DNA of 9,347 nucleotides from JBDTMT01 sp033764095 (lineage in GTDB: Bacteria > Desulfobacterota > Binatia > HRBIN30 > CADEER01), in the NCBI GenBank assembly GCA_033764095.1, contig JANRJF010000134.1, positions 1-9,347 on the forward strand, written 5' to 3'. Position 1 is the first letter of the stretch. The number at the start of each line of letters is the position of its first letter. A program made the translations under genes and the position numbers. Below, piece by piece: positions 8,641-9,347 of this stretch. The notes beneath the pieces were generated by a model, which saw only the letters and a list, made by a program, of their open reading frames with translations, did no database searches and was not told where the DNA came from.

Positions 8641-9336
8641 TCAGCGCGTGTCGGGCTCGAACACCGCCCCGGGCGGCGGATCCTCGAGCGTCGGGACGTG
8701 CGTGTCGGGGACCTCGAGCATGCGGATGGTGAGCCCGGGCGGCGCCAGCTCGGGCGGCACGATGCGATCCTCCGGCAGCGTCAGCGGCCGGCCGGCGCCG
8801 TCGACCCAGTCGAAGTCGGGATGGAACATCAGGATCGGTGCCAGCTGCTCGCCGTCGTCGGTGGTCTGGAAATGGCGCACGTACCCGGGGGGCAGCTCGA
8901 AGTCGGGCGGCACGATGATGCCCGGCTTCAGCGGCTTGGTGCCCGGCGCCGGGAAGAGCTGGATGCCGCTCGGCGCTTCCGCCTCGGCGGCGGCGTTGGC
9001 GGCTGCATCGGCGGCGGCGCTGGCCTGTGCTGCGCTCGCATCGGTCGGCGCACGGTCGCGCGCGCCGGCGTCCTGCGGGGGAGTGGGAGGGTCCGGCAGG
9101 CTGCGCCGCACCGGTCGCGCGCCGGGGATGCGGGTCACGGCTGCCAACGGGCGCGACGCCGGCGCGGCCGCGGCGGCCTGCGCGTCACTCGCGGCGCCGC
9201 GGCGCAGCTGCAGCAGCGGCCGCGCCAGCAGCAGCAGCGCCAGGCCGATCAGCGCGAGCGCCGCGGCCAGCAGCCAGACGCTGCCGCGCACCGCGTTTGC
9301 GTCGGATTTCGTGTGATCCCCCTTCGCCTGCGGCAC
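8641..9336 (-). CDS. Membrane-anchored proline-rich protein of unknown function
   Basis: A product of about 231 residues that I do not recognise. A cytoplasmic basic start is followed by one membrane helix (about 20-39, WLLAAALALIGLALLLLARP). Then comes a long low-complexity Ala/Pro/Arg/Asp linker (about 48-122), and a C-terminal part (about 123-231) rich in proline with a duplicated motif: IVPPDFELPPGYVRHF (141-156) and IVPPELAPPGLTIRML (192-207). This suggests an inner-membrane anchor with a periplasmic stalk and a small extended domain. The start taken is a GTG near the right edge with no clear ribosome binding site. The frame is open to the window end, so the true start may lie further upstream. 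It ends 4 bp before the lnt start on the same strand, so the two are probably co-transcribed. A role in lipoprotein processing is only a guess from that position. Confidence 0.7.
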   Translation of the reverse strand: MPQAKGDHTKSDANAVRGSVWLLAAALALIGLALLLLARPLLQLRRGAASDAQAAAAAPASRPLAAVTRIPGARPVRRSLPDPPTPPQDAGARDRAPTDASAAQASAAADAAANAAAEAEAPSGIQLFPAPGTKPLKPGIIVPPDFELPPGYVRHFQTTDDGEQLAPILMFHPDFDWVDGAGRPLTLPEDRIVPPELAPPGLTIRMLEVPDTHVPTLEDPPPGAVFEPDTR

Positions 9337-9347
9337 GCCGCTGGCGA

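Overview
The window is high-GC DNA (about 70% by eye) from a Gram-negative bacterium. It carries an apolipoprotein N-acyltransferase (Lnt), a periplasmic adaptor with a MacB-type exporter, and a secreted hydrolase, all of which need a two-membrane envelope. Codon third positions are overwhelmingly G/C, so almost every real gene casts long open frames on the other strand. No gene fixes the taxonomy. The style suits a high-GC proteobacterial or deltaproteobacterial-type lineage (Myxococcota or Binatota-like), but that is a guess.

Left block, minus strand, read right to left from 3828 to 1: a HlyD/MacA-type periplasmic adaptor (2632-3828), a MacB/LolD-type ABC ATPase (1928-2632, start overlapping the adaptor stop by one base), a 187-bp gap filled by an inverted-repeat element, a MacB-type permease (508-1740), and after 35 bp the start of a pyridoxamine 5'-phosphate oxidase-like flavin protein that runs off the left edge (1-472). 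The first three genes together should form one tripartite efflux or export pump; no outer-membrane TolC-type partner is present here.

Middle block: a divergently transcribed membrane protein of unknown function (3974-4780, +) faces a secreted SGNH/GDSL hydrolase (4922-6007, -). The two genes converge on a 141-bp spacer with a degenerate repeat and a perfect rho-independent terminator for the hydrolase. The hydrolase is divergent from a small MscS-type mechanosensitive channel (6185-7000, +).

Right block, minus strand: a membrane-anchored proline-rich protein of unknown function (8641-9336, possibly open at the right edge) lies 4 bp upstream of lnt (7026-8636), probably as one operon. lnt converges on mscS, and the last codons of lnt lie in a long perfect inverted repeat.

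The coding content is fairly ordinary envelope biology. The most unusual signal is in the gaps: four of the spacers or gene ends hold short, GC-rich, non-coding repeat-like elements built from related motifs (CGGATGAACAC, CGCGGAGA, ACCAGGACACCGGG, and a CCCCTCGCCCAGCGGGGG block). In two places they appear to extend an adjacent reading frame.
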